Shown here piece after piece: positions 34,446 to 42,625 of a stretch of 64,000 nucleotides of DNA. The DNA is taken from positions 1-64,000 of the forward strand of contig NZ_JAUFRA010000002.1 in the NCBI RefSeq assembly GCF_030410045.1, read 5' to 3'. Source of the stretch: Marivivens donghaensis (GTDB taxonomy: Bacteria; Pseudomonadota; Alphaproteobacteria; Rhodobacterales; Rhodobacteraceae). The notes beneath the pieces are model-generated. The model was not told the origin of the DNA, searched no databases, and worked only from the letters and a program-made list of their open reading frames with translations. How positions within the stretch are numbered: position 1 is the stretch's first letter; every line of letters begins with the position of its first letter. The position numbers and the translations under genes were made by a program.

Positions 34446-35073
34446 CGGATTGGGGTTGAGCAATGTCGCTATATACAGGGGCGAAACGCTCTTGTTGTCT
34501 GTAGATACCCAAATCAATCGAGGTGAGGCGCTGACGATCATGGGACCGTCTGGTTCTGGAAAATCGACGCTCCTGTCCTACATAACTGGGTCGCTTGACC
34601 CTGCCTTTAAGGCGGAGGGCGGCGTCACCCTTGATGGTGAGAATATCGACACTAAACCGGCTCATTTACGTCAAATCGGGATACTGTTTCAGGACGATCT
34701 CTTGTTCCCGCATATGTCGGTCGGCGCGAACCTGTCGTTCGGACTAGATCGTTCCATCCCGAGAGCGGAGAGAACAGATCGCATCAACGCCGCACTCGCC
34801 TCCGTCGGGCTTGCTGGGTTTTTCGATCGTGATCCAGCCACGTTGTCGGGTGGGCAAAGGGCGCGCGTGTCTCTTATGCGTACACTTTTATCTAACCCCA
34901 AGGCGCTCCTCTTGGACGAACCCTTTTCACGGCTCGATCAGGATTTGCGACAGCAGGTGAGGGAACTGGTTTTCAACCACGCCAAGGCGCAGTCCTTGCC
35001 CGTGTTATTGGTGACGCATGACATGGACGACGCTCAGGCGGCTGGCGGAGCAATACTGAGGTTAGACCGTTAG
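34438..35073 (+). CDS. ABC transporter ATP-binding protein (YnjD-like)
   Basis: A 211-residue ATPase. It has Walker A GPSGSGKSTLL, Q-loop FQDDLLFPHM, signature LSGGQRARVSLMRTL, Walker B ALLLDEPFSRLD and switch His in VTHDMDDAQ. It energises the fused permease. It ends the four-gene operon and converges, with a 12-base overlap, on the TetR gene. Confidence 0.9.
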   Translation: MADGLGLSNVAIYRGETLLLSVDTQINRGEALTIMGPSGSGKSTLLSYITGSLDPAFKAEGGVTLDGENIDTKPAHLRQIGILFQDDLLFPHMSVGANLSFGLDRSIPRAERTDRINAALASVGLAGFFDRDPATLSGGQRARVSLMRTLLSNPKALLLDEPFSRLDQDLRQQVRELVFNHAKAQSLPVLLVTHDMDDAQAAGGAILRLDR

Positions 35074-35670
35074 CATCTTTCTAAAGAGCTGGTCGAGGTA
35101 GGCATCAGCCCCAGGGAACGGGTCTACGCCACCCAAAACGGCACGCACTTGCACGTCGAAGTCAGCGTAGTGCTGCGTCATCGCCCAGATCGAAAAGATC
35201 AGGTGATATGGATCGACTGGTGCAATTTTCCCCGCATCGCTCCACTCGCGGATAAGAGCGGCCTTTTCATCAACGAGCGGCTTTAGACCGTTGGTCAGAT
35301 CGTTGAGGATACGCGGGGCACCTTGCAGGATTTCATTGGCAAAGAGGCGGCTTTCACGCGGGAACTTGCGTGCCATCTCCAATTTGCCGTGCACATAGGC
35401 GAGGATTTCTTCGACGGGATCGGCATCCGCCTTCATAGAACGCAGAGGATCGAGCCACGTATCAAGCAAACTCTCCAACAGTTCGACGTGGATCGCTTCC
35501 TTTGATGGGAAATAATACAAGAGGTTCGGCTTTGAGAGCCCAGACGCCTCTGCAATCTGGTCGAGCGTTGAGCCTCGGAAACCGTATTGGGAAAAAATGC
35601 CCAAAGCGGCGTCCAAAATCGCGCCGCGGTTCCGTTCTTGAATACGTGTGCGTGTAGTAACTTTTGCCAT
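35062..35670 (-). CDS. TetR family regulator, RutR-like
   Basis: A 202-residue TetR regulator. It has an N-terminal helix-turn-helix (GFRGSTLDQIAEASGLSKPN, then LLYYFPSKEAIHVELLESLL) and a C-terminal ligand/dimer domain of YcdC/RutR type (FANEILQGAPRILND and FSIWAMTQHYADFD). RutR senses pyrimidines in other bacteria, but no pyrimidine genes are visible here, so the ligand is open. It is convergent with the ABC operon. Confidence 0.82.
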   Translation of the reverse strand: MAKVTTRTRIQERNRGAILDAALGIFSQYGFRGSTLDQIAEASGLSKPNLLYYFPSKEAIHVELLESLLDTWLDPLRSMKADADPVEEILAYVHGKLEMARKFPRESRLFANEILQGAPRILNDLTNGLKPLVDEKAALIREWSDAGKIAPVDPYHLIFSIWAMTQHYADFDVQVRAVLGGVDPFPGADAYLDQLFRKMLTV

Positions 35671-35822
35671 ACTTAAGATCCTCGTTACCTATATGACCCC
35701 TAGTCAACGCGAATTGAAACGGAAAATCAGCGTTTAGGCGGGACATTGGTTTACTTTCCCTTGGACCAATTGGTTGCTTGGGGGTTAACTAGATGTAACT
35801 GAATACAACCGGACGATTTATT

Positions 35823-36113
35823 ATGACCCGTGTGTTTGCTTTTGTGCTGTTCGCCTGCACCTCGCTCTCCGCCTGCGTGATGAGCGATTTTCCCTTAGAT
35901 GAGAACGGTCAACCGATCTATCCGCCAGAGATCATCGCGGCTTTGCCTGAAGGTGTGCCGCCTGCGATCGTCTTTTTGGCCGCTGATGGGTGTTATGCCT
36001 ATTCGATTGAGGTTTCAGAGCCAGCCACAGGTTTCCCGCTTTATGGTCGTGATGGAAAACGTGTCTGCAATGCAGAAGCCCAAGCGCGGGTCGCTGCGAC
36101 ACCTGACGTATAA
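35823..36113 (+). CDS. Small lipoprotein, unknown function
   Basis: A 96-residue protein with a short hydrophobic leader and a lipobox LSAC, so Cys19 is probably lipidated. The mature part (DENGQPIYPPEIIAALPEGV and DGCYAYSIEV) contains Cys in DGCYAYS and KRVCNAE that could form a disulfide. It is monocistronic, ahead of the frameshifted gene. The family is not recognised. Confidence 0.7.
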   Translation: MTRVFAFVLFACTSLSACVMSDFPLDENGQPIYPPEIIAALPEGVPPAIVFLAADGCYAYSIEVSEPATGFPLYGRDGKRVCNAEAQARVAATPDV

Positions 36114-36152
36114 CAATAGCGCAGCGTTAACTGCGCCCATAGGACGACGAGA

Positions 36153-36940
36153 ATGGAATTTTCGGTCAAGTTCGAGAACGCACCGGGTTTGCCAGAAAAC
36201 AAAGGTCCAGTGACCGTTGGATGGTTCCTGAACTCACAAAAGGCGGGGGTGATTTTCTATCCGCCCGAACGGTTCCGCAGCACGGAAAAGAATAAGACCC
36301 ACGCCAAATCGGCATCACGCTGCCCGCTGTGATCAACATGGAGAGCAGGTATTTCGTATTCCGCGCTCCGTTTGACCTGCATCTGCAATTCGTGCGGGAC
36401 AAGGACGGCAAACCTGGACTGCGCAACCTGAATGGCGATCTTAGCCCCGTTCGGGCGAATAAGATTAGCCAGCACCTCCACCTGACATCTGAAAAGGAAT
36501 GGCGGCATCCAAACGTGCCGACGATCCAATTGTCGCTGCCCTATGTCTTGGTCGCGGATGAGCCAGTTTATGCGACCCAGCTCGCACCGTTTATGCATTA
36601 CCAAAAGGACCCTTGGCCGGGCACGATCTTTGGCGGGCGGTTCCCCATTAATGTGTGGCCGCGCCCGTTGATGTGGGCCTTTGAATGGCACGACACGTCA
36701 AAGCCGCTCAAGATCAATCGCGGTGATCCCCTGTTCTACGTCATGTTCGAAGCCGCCACGCCCGACCGCAGTATCGCCTTGGTAGAGACTGAATTGACCA
36801 AAGAACTGGCCGATTACGTTGATTTCGTGTCGGGCGCTGTGAACTTTGTGAACCAGACGTTTAGCCTGTTTGAACGCGCCGAAGAGGTGCGCCCCGATAC
36901 GCTGATCAAACCTGTGAAGCGCCGTAAAACAGATGACTGA
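36153..36940 (+). pseudogene. Hypothetical protein gene with a single-base frameshift
   Basis: The N-terminal part from ATG 36153 (MEFSVKFENAPGLPENKGP up to ERFRSTEKNK) and the C-terminal part (DPRQIGITLPAVINMESRY onward to 36940) are in adjacent frames that meet at about 36294-36300. Restoring one G at the AAGACC site would give a continuous 262-residue protein. The family is not recognised; the C-terminal part ends in a basic tail (IKPVKRRKTDD). It overlaps the flagellar TPR gene start by 8 bases. Either a sequencing error or a recent inactivation fits. Confidence 0.65.
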
Positions 36941-38297
36941 ACGGACCGCCAGAGAGATCCGCTCTGCAGCGATCAGCGCCCATCAATCGGGCAAGCTGGA
37001 TACGGCTTTGCGAGACTATGCGGACTATCTCGCGGCGCGACCCGACGATGCCCAGATGTGGTCGAACTACGGCGCTCTGTTGCGGCGGATCAAACAGTAT
37101 CACAACGCAGAACGGGCACATCGGCGCGCCTATGCCGTCGACCCTGAAAATACGGTCGTGCGGGCGAACTTTGCGAATATCTTGTCGGATCTCGGTAAAT
37201 ACGAAGAGTCGATTGCGTTGCGGAAACTGCTGCTCGCTGAAGACCCTAACCTGCCCGAACAGCATTCCCTCATCGGGCGGTGTTTGCGCGGAATGGGGCG
37301 TTACGAAGAAGCTGTCGAGTATCTCTCTCCGCTGATCCCTCAGTTTCCCGACTATCACGACATGTCACTTCAAGCGGCCATGTCAGCACTTGCGCTGGGC
37401 GACTATGAAAAGGCCTTCGATCTCTACAAGGCGCGTTGGGACTTGGGCGAGCTCACAAAGCGTGACTTGTCGTTTCCCGAATGGAATGGCGAACCTCTCG
37501 ACGGCAAAACGATCCTGGTCTTGCCGGAGCAAGGATTTGGCGATTGCGTTTTGATGGCGCGTCACCTGCCTGATCTGAAACGTCTGGGTGCGAAAACAGT
37601 CACTGTTTTGGCTGAAAAACCTCTGTTCCGTCTTTTCCATGGCCTTCCGGGTGCGGATCGTGTCGTCAGTTCGATCAACGCAAAGTCCGAAGCCGACTAC
37701 TGGATCAATATGATGGACTTGGGTGGTATCGCGTTGAAAACGGATGCCGATCTGCGTCACCCGACCCAGCTATCGATCCCCGAAGATTCCCGCATTCGCG
37801 CCCGTGCCATCACCGCGCCATATCGCGATAAATTCAAGGTCGGCGTCGTCTGGACTGGCTCCGTCACCTATAAGGCCAACGCGTTTCGGTCATTTAGTCA
37901 CACTGACTTCGTACCCCTAGCGGATGTAAAATCTGTACAGCTGTTTTCACTCTACAAGGGCCCGATGATCGATGCCTTTTACGCTGACGGAAGCGCGGGT
38001 TTGATCGTGGATGCGGCGTCATCGGACAGGGACTTTGCCGATTGCGCAGCGACGATGGAGGAAATGGACCTGATCATTTCGTCAGACACGGCCACCGCGC
38101 ATATCGCGGGATCGCTGGGTTTGCCGACGTGGGTGGTTCTGCATTCCGATGCGTTTTGGGTCTATCGGCACAGAGGGGACACCACGCCTTGGTATCCGAC
38201 GATGCGGTTGTTCAGACAACAAGAGGCGCTGAAATGGGATGAAGTTATGGGCCGTGTTAGGGTCGAATTGGAACGGAAGGTAGCAGCACATGGATGA
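36933..38297 (+). CDS. TPR-containing glycosyltransferase-like protein of the flagellar cluster
   Basis: A 454-residue protein. Residues about 5-170 are tetratricopeptide repeats (YNAERAHRRAYAVDPENTVV-type helices). Residues about 180-445 resemble family 9 / heptosyltransferase-like glycosyltransferases (TILVLPEQGFGDCVLMARHL, VGVVWTGSVTYKANAFRSF, LIISSDTATAHIAGSLGLPT). In Rhodobacteraceae a gene of this type stands with DUF6165, FkbM and motB in the flagellar cluster, suggesting flagellin or surface glycosylation. It overlaps the next gene by 8 bases. Confidence 0.82.
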   Translation: MTERTAREIRSAAISAHQSGKLDTALRDYADYLAARPDDAQMWSNYGALLRRIKQYHNAERAHRRAYAVDPENTVVRANFANILSDLGKYEESIALRKLLLAEDPNLPEQHSLIGRCLRGMGRYEEAVEYLSPLIPQFPDYHDMSLQAAMSALALGDYEKAFDLYKARWDLGELTKRDLSFPEWNGEPLDGKTILVLPEQGFGDCVLMARHLPDLKRLGAKTVTVLAEKPLFRLFHGLPGADRVVSSINAKSEADYWINMMDLGGIALKTDADLRHPTQLSIPEDSRIRARAITAPYRDKFKVGVVWTGSVTYKANAFRSFSHTDFVPLADVKSVQLFSLYKGPMIDAFYADGSAGLIVDAASSDRDFADCAATMEEMDLIISSDTATAHIAGSLGLPTWVVLHSDAFWVYRHRGDTTPWYPTMRLFRQQEALKWDEVMGRVRVELERKVAAHG

Positions 38298-38682
38298 TAT
38301 TTTGGTTCCGACTGCGCCGGGTGAATTGATCGACAAACTGACCATTCTCCGCCTGAAATCCGAACGTATCTTGGATGCGGCAAAGCTTACGAACGTCGCC
38401 CATGAGCGCAAAGTTCTGCAAGACATCGCTGATCAGGCTCTGCCCGAGTCCAAGAAATTGGGCCTTTTGTGGGAAACACTTTACCAGATTAACGCGAGCC
38501 TTTGGGTTATCGAAGATGACATCCGCGAATGTGAATCTCGTCAGGATTTCGGCGCAGAGTTCATCCGACTTGCTCGTGCCGTGTATCAAACCAATGACCG
38601 TCGGGCGGCGGTTAAGAAACAGATCAACCTACTGCTCGGCTCGGCCATCGTTGAGGAAAAATCCTATTTCGAGGTGCCATAA
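38290..38682 (+). CDS. DUF6165 family protein
   Basis: A 130-residue, mostly helical cytoplasmic protein (ELIDKLTILRLKSERI and LYQINASLWVIEDDIRECE). It matches the DUF6165 family found in glycan and flagellar gene clusters. The function is unknown. It overlaps both neighbours by 8 and 1 bases, so it is translated together with the TPR glycosyltransferase and FkbM methyltransferase. Confidence 0.8.
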   Translation: MDDILVPTAPGELIDKLTILRLKSERILDAAKLTNVAHERKVLQDIADQALPESKKLGLLWETLYQINASLWVIEDDIRECESRQDFGAEFIRLARAVYQTNDRRAAVKKQINLLLGSAIVEEKSYFEVP

Positions 38683-39446
38683 TGACGATTGATAGCCGCC
38701 TACGCACTGTAAAAACCGAAATCGCCCAATTGCAGGCCGAGTTGAACGGTCTTTTGGTCGCCGAAAAGACCCGCAAACGGGGTGCGATTTTACGGGAATT
38801 GCATCAACTGCGCCGCGCTACTGATCCGACCTATCACTACATGTCGCAAGCGGGTCAGGACTGGGTCATTGACCGTTTGCTGGACCATAAAACGGGCGGA
38901 ACTTTCGTCGATGTGGGCGGCTATGACGGCGTAACAGGGTCGAATTCTCTGTTCTTTGAGCAAATCCGCGGGTGGACAGGTGTACTGGTCGAACCCGTGG
39001 CGTCCCAGATTGCAAAAGCACGAATCGCACGGAAATGTCCCTGCGTCGAAGTGGCCGTGGCCCCAACAGACGGCACCGCATCGTTTATCGCGGTGACGCG
39101 GGGTTTTACGCAGATGAGCGGGCTTGCCGATTTATATGATGAAGATTTGCTTCAAACTGTCCGCGATGACCCCCGTCACGCCGAAGAATTGGTCACCGTC
39201 GAGACGCGCACCCTGTCCCGCATTTTGACCGAGAGCGGCATCCCTCATCCCGACTTCATTTCGTTGGACATTGAGGGCGGCGAAGTCGCTGTTTTAAAGG
39301 CGTTTCCCTTTGATCATCATCGGGTCGCGTTTTGGTCGATTGAGAACAATTCCAAGACCACCGAGATCGCCGATATCATGCGTGCAAACGGCTACGATCT
39401 GATCGAATTCGCAGGCCCGGATGAACTCTACCGTCGCCGGTCCTGA
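38682..39446 (+). CDS. FkbM family methyltransferase
   Basis: A 254-residue SAM-dependent methyltransferase of the FkbM family. A coiled-coil N-terminus (TVKTEIAQLQAELNGLLVAE) is followed by the SAM-binding region TFVDVGGYDGVTGSNSLFFE and the conserved FISLDIEGGEVAVLKAFPF. It would methylate a sugar or other small group. Coupling to the glycosyltransferase-like and DUF6165 genes suggests joint modification of a flagellar or surface glycan. Confidence 0.85.
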   Translation: MTIDSRLRTVKTEIAQLQAELNGLLVAEKTRKRGAILRELHQLRRATDPTYHYMSQAGQDWVIDRLLDHKTGGTFVDVGGYDGVTGSNSLFFEQIRGWTGVLVEPVASQIAKARIARKCPCVEVAVAPTDGTASFIAVTRGFTQMSGLADLYDEDLLQTVRDDPRHAEELVTVETRTLSRILTESGIPHPDFISLDIEGGEVAVLKAFPFDHHRVAFWSIENNSKTTEIADIMRANGYDLIEFAGPDELYRRRS

Positions 39447-39507
39447 ATTTACGACCTGTTAAACCTCTCCCCTTAGCCCTGATTGCGGGTGAATAAAGGT
39501 GGATGAG

Positions 39508-40308
39508 ATGGCAGTTCAATCTAACGCGCCGGTGATCATCAAGCGCAAAAAGGTCGTGGCCGGTGACGGTCATCACGGCGGCGCTTGGAAGGTTGCCTAC
39601 GCAGATTTTGTGACCGCGATGATGGCGTTCTTTATGCTTATGTGGCTTCTGAACTCCACGTCAGAACAGCAACGCACTGGACTCGCGGATTACTTCGCAC
39701 CCTCGATCCCGCTCAGTCAGGTGTCTGCAGGCGGCGAGGGGATGTTTGGCGGCGTAGACATCGCGACACGCGATACGTTTATCAAATCAGGAGATGGCGG
39801 CACGCCTGATATAGGCGGGGATGGTGGCGCCGTTCCACCCGATGTGGCTGCGCTAGAGGAACTAGAGTCCATCCTGAACGGTCAAGGCGGCGAGGTTCTG
39901 CTATCTGACCGGATGATGCGCCATGTCGTGACCCGCATCACCGACGAGGGCCTTGTCATCGAACTCTTCGATGTCCCTGACGCGCCGTTGTTCGACGGTG
40001 TGAACCCGTCCGAGACAACACAAGACCTCGCAAAGGTCATCGCTCGCGTTGCGACGATGGTGACCAACGGAATCGCAATCGAAGGGCATGTCGCTGCGCG
40101 TCCGCTGGTCATCGCAGACAATCCCGTGTGGCAGTTGTCGACCGATCATGCCGCCGTTTTCCGAACCCTTCTCGAAGGGGCAGGTTTGCCGCCCGAACGC
40201 CTCCGCCGTGTGACGGGTCATGCGGATCGCGAACCTGCGGACCCGATACCGACAGCCCTGCGGAACAATCGGCTCGAGGTCATCTTACTCCGCGGTCCGC
40301 TGCGTTAG
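39508..40308 (+). CDS. motB: Flagellar motor stator protein MotB
   Basis: A 266-residue inner-membrane protein. The N-terminal helix contains WKVAYADFVTAMMAFFMLMW with the proton-binding Asp, followed by the plug region. The C-terminal part is OmpA-like (EGHVAARPLV and LRNNRLEVILLRGPL) and anchors to peptidoglycan. ATG 39508 with AAAGG 8-12 bases upstream is chosen over an in-frame GTG at 39499. motA is not in the window. It is followed by flgE. Confidence 0.88.
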   Translation: MAVQSNAPVIIKRKKVVAGDGHHGGAWKVAYADFVTAMMAFFMLMWLLNSTSEQQRTGLADYFAPSIPLSQVSAGGEGMFGGVDIATRDTFIKSGDGGTPDIGGDGGAVPPDVAALEELESILNGQGGEVLLSDRMMRHVVTRITDEGLVIELFDVPDAPLFDGVNPSETTQDLAKVIARVATMVTNGIAIEGHVAARPLVIADNPVWQLSTDHAAVFRTLLEGAGLPPERLRRVTGHADREPADPIPTALRNNRLEVILLRGPLR

Positions 40309-40373
40309 GCGACTGTTAAGAGGTGGCGGATATTCTGCCTGAAATCATCGTCCCCGATGCAGAAAGGCTCCGT

Positions 40374-41687
40374 ATGACGATTTCATCTTCGCTTAATGCT
40401 TCCGTTGCTGGTTTGGCCGCGAACGCGACCCGTCTGGCTGCGATCTCTGATAACATCGCGAACTCTTCGACCTATGGTTACAAACGGGCCGTGACCGACT
40501 TTCATTCCATGGTGATTGAGACGGGCACGGGCACCTATTCCGCTGGAGGAGTGCGCACGACGAATACGCGTCTGATCGATCAGCGCGGCGCACTGGTATC
40601 TACGTCGAGCGCGACTGATTTGGCCGTTCGTGGGCGCGGCATGTTGCCCGTCACGACCGAAGCCTCGGTGAATGTCGACAACGGTGATCATCCGATGATG
40701 CTGACCACGACAGGGTCGTTTAGCACCGATGATCGCGGGTATCTCACCACGTCCAGCGGGCTTATCCTCATGGGCTGGCCGGCAAATACCGATGGCACCA
40801 TTCCGACCTATCCGCGCGATACAGCGGACGGGTTGGAACCTGTCAAAATCAACACGAACCAATTCGCGGGCGAGGCGACGACCTACGTCGATCTCGCGGT
40901 GAACCTGCCCGCGACCTCAACGGACTCCTCCGCCATCGGGGAGACCGAAGAACTATCGGTCGAATACTTCGACAACCTCGGAAAATCAGAGAGCCTAACG
41001 ATCGAGTTCGTGCCGATTGTACCCGCAAGCGGCTCGTCCAATTCATGGACAATGGTCGTGCGCGACAGTGCCTCTGCCAATGCGATTGTGGGTGAATATA
41101 ACCTGACCTTCGACGACACGCGCGGTGCGGGCGGAACGCTGAAATCAGTCACGCCCGTTACGGGTGGCGCTTACGATGGCACCGACGGTTACATCAGTCT
41201 GAACGTGAACGGCGGGCCAATGGCTCTAAACCTTGGTATTCTGGGCACCTCTGGTGGTCTGACGCAACTTTCTGACGCGTTTCAGCCAGTATCAGTGTCG
41301 AAAAATGGAACCCCCGTCGGCAATATGACCTCCATCGAAGTCGATGCGAATGGCTTTGTCTCGGCCGCCTTTGACATCGGAATCACGCGAGTGATTTACC
41401 AAATCCCGCTCGTTGATGTGTCCAATATCAACGGCCTCGAATCCCTCGATTACCAAAGCTACCGACCCACCCCCGACAGCGGATCGTTTTTCCTCTGGGA
41501 TGCGGGCGATGGCCCGACAGGTGACATCGTGGCCTATGCACGCGAGGAATCCTCGACCGACGTTGCAGGGGAATTGACCGAACTGATCCAAACCCAGCGT
41601 GCCTATTCGTCGAACGCCAAAGTGATCCAGACCGTGGCGTTGTCCTTGGCTGAATTGACCTCTTTGCCCGTGGAAATGGTGTCCTGA
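40374..41687 (+). CDS. flgE: Flagellar hook protein FlgE with an aberrant C-terminus
   Basis: A 437-residue hook protein. The N-terminal rod-type motif ISSSLNASVAGLAANATRLA with SDNIANSSTYGYKR and the C-terminal ELTELIQTQRAYSSNAKVIQ are diagnostic. After VIQT the usual ending (of the ADEMLxxLxxLKR kind) is missing and VALSLAELTSLPVEMVS is found instead. These last residues are encoded by the antisense strand of a flagellin 5' end. ATG 40374 has AAAGG upstream. The terminal helix packs in the hook core, so function may be impaired. flgK and flgL, expected next, are absent. Confidence 0.88.
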   Translation: MTISSSLNASVAGLAANATRLAAISDNIANSSTYGYKRAVTDFHSMVIETGTGTYSAGGVRTTNTRLIDQRGALVSTSSATDLAVRGRGMLPVTTEASVNVDNGDHPMMLTTTGSFSTDDRGYLTTSSGLILMGWPANTDGTIPTYPRDTADGLEPVKINTNQFAGEATTYVDLAVNLPATSTDSSAIGETEELSVEYFDNLGKSESLTIEFVPIVPASGSSNSWTMVVRDSASANAIVGEYNLTFDDTRGAGGTLKSVTPVTGGAYDGTDGYISLNVNGGPMALNLGILGTSGGLTQLSDAFQPVSVSKNGTPVGNMTSIEVDANGFVSAAFDIGITRVIYQIPLVDVSNINGLESLDYQSYRPTPDSGSFFLWDAGDGPTGDIVAYAREESSTDVAGELTELIQTQRAYSSNAKVIQTVALSLAELTSLPVEMVS

Positions 41688-41767
41688 ACCTTGGACAGGT
41701 TGCTGTTGATCGATTTCAATGTGTTCAGCGCAACCATTGCGCCGTTATTCGTCAGAATGCTCGACAT
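41603..41767 (-). pseudogene. Truncated flagellin gene 5' fragment
   Basis: Reading leftward from ATG 41767 gives 54 residues beginning MSSILTNNGAMVALNTLKSI and continuing to ISTGKEVNSAKDNATVW, the typical rhodobacterial flagellin N-terminus. After Trp47 the sequence leaves flagellin (ITLAFDE, stop at 41603) because it enters the flgE coding sequence in antisense. Homology thus ends at about 41627-41634, exactly where the FlgE homology ends on the other strand. The flagellin leader (41768-41948) is still present upstream. This is a gene remnant created by a deletion or rearrangement. Confidence 0.88.
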
Positions 41768-41948
41768 GAGTGCGAGTCCTTTTCATGGAGGGGCGCTTTT
41801 GCGCCGTGAGTTCAATGGCCATTCCGGCCGGAGAAATCGTCGTTCTGACGGGGGTCAGGTCAGGCCTGACAATCCATTTCGGATGTGAGGCCACCTTGGG
41901 CAGAGTCGGCTAACGAAGTCCTAATCGCCGCCTCAAAAATCGTTCAAA
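41768..41948 (-). promoter_or_regulatory. Leader and control region of the lost flagellin gene
   Basis: About 180 non-coding bases between the flagellin fragment and the FlgN-like gene. It contains the hairpin GGCGC-TTTT-GCGCC (about 41792-41805), the palindrome TCCGGCCGGA (about 41823-41832) and the 12-bp palindrome GTCAGGCCTGAC (about 41859-41870). Flagellin transcripts usually have such structured 5' regions. The exact promoter was not identified. Confidence 0.4.
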
Positions 41949-42278
41949 TTAGATCTTTTGTTGCAGGGCTTCGGGCCGCATTACGTGAACGGCATGATGC
42001 CCAGCCGCGTCATAGGTCCCGAAATTCGCCATCTGCTGTTTCTGATCAACGAGCCGTTTTCGCACGTTCTCAATCCCGTTCAGCGCCATCTGTAAGAGCC
42101 GCGCATTCCGCTCCGCCGCGGGTCGAATAGCCGCTGCAAAAGCGGCATCTGTGCTGGCCTTTTCGGTGATCGCCTTCAAGGGCGCCGACAGTTGATCCAA
42201 AGCGCGATAATCGCCGCATAAAGTGGCCTGTCGCGCCCTATCCAGCAGGTCCAAAGCGTGTTGTGTCTGGTCAGTCAT
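41949..42278 (-). CDS. FlgN/FliT-like flagellar chaperone candidate
   Basis: A 109-residue helical protein (QTQHALDLLDRARQATLCGD and AAERNARLLQMALNGIENVR) of the size and charge pattern of flagellar export chaperones. Its start (ATG 42278) overlaps the rod-binding gene by 8 bases. It stands between that gene and the flagellin remnant, the position in which FlgN-type proteins are found in related genomes. Similarity is structural rather than by strong motif. Confidence 0.6.
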   Translation of the reverse strand: MTDQTQHALDLLDRARQATLCGDYRALDQLSAPLKAITEKASTDAAFAAAIRPAAERNARLLQMALNGIENVRKRLVDQKQQMANFGTYDAAGHHAVHVMRPEALQQKI

Positions 42279-42540
42279 GGGCTCTCTCCGAAAGGGCGCG
42301 AAAGATCGATTCCGAGAGGCCGATTCCGCCGCCTTCGACCATAATTCGGGCCTGTTCTTCGCGCAGGAACGACGCGAAATGTTCACCTCCTGCGCCCGCA
42401 CCAAAGGCGCCTGACGTATCGCCAAGTCCCGAATATTTCAGCATTTCTGCCAAAAACGCGGTTTCCATTTCGTTGGCGACCGTTCGCAATTGCGAGGTCG
42501 GACTGACTGCGCTGGGCTGTTCGGTCAAAAGGGGGATCAT
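42271..42540 (-). CDS. FlgJ-like rod-binding protein
   Basis: An 89-residue protein matching the rod-binding N-terminal domain of FlgJ: NEMETAFLAEMLKYSGLG and FASFLREEQARIMVEGGGIG, ending GLSESIFRAL. It lacks the muramidase domain, as usual in alphaproteobacteria. ATG 42540 with GGAGGTG upstream is preferred to a GTG two codons earlier. It probably helps rod assembly through the peptidoglycan layer. Confidence 0.75.
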   Translation of the reverse strand: MIPLLTEQPSAVSPTSQLRTVANEMETAFLAEMLKYSGLGDTSGAFGAGAGGEHFASFLREEQARIMVEGGGIGLSESIFRALSERAHD

Positions 42541-42625
42541 CGGCACCTCCGATCCGTGGGTTTCGGGGATGAATTAAATTGATGGCGGTAAAGATTCGGT
42601 AAGCATCGGGCGCTAAACCCGCCCC

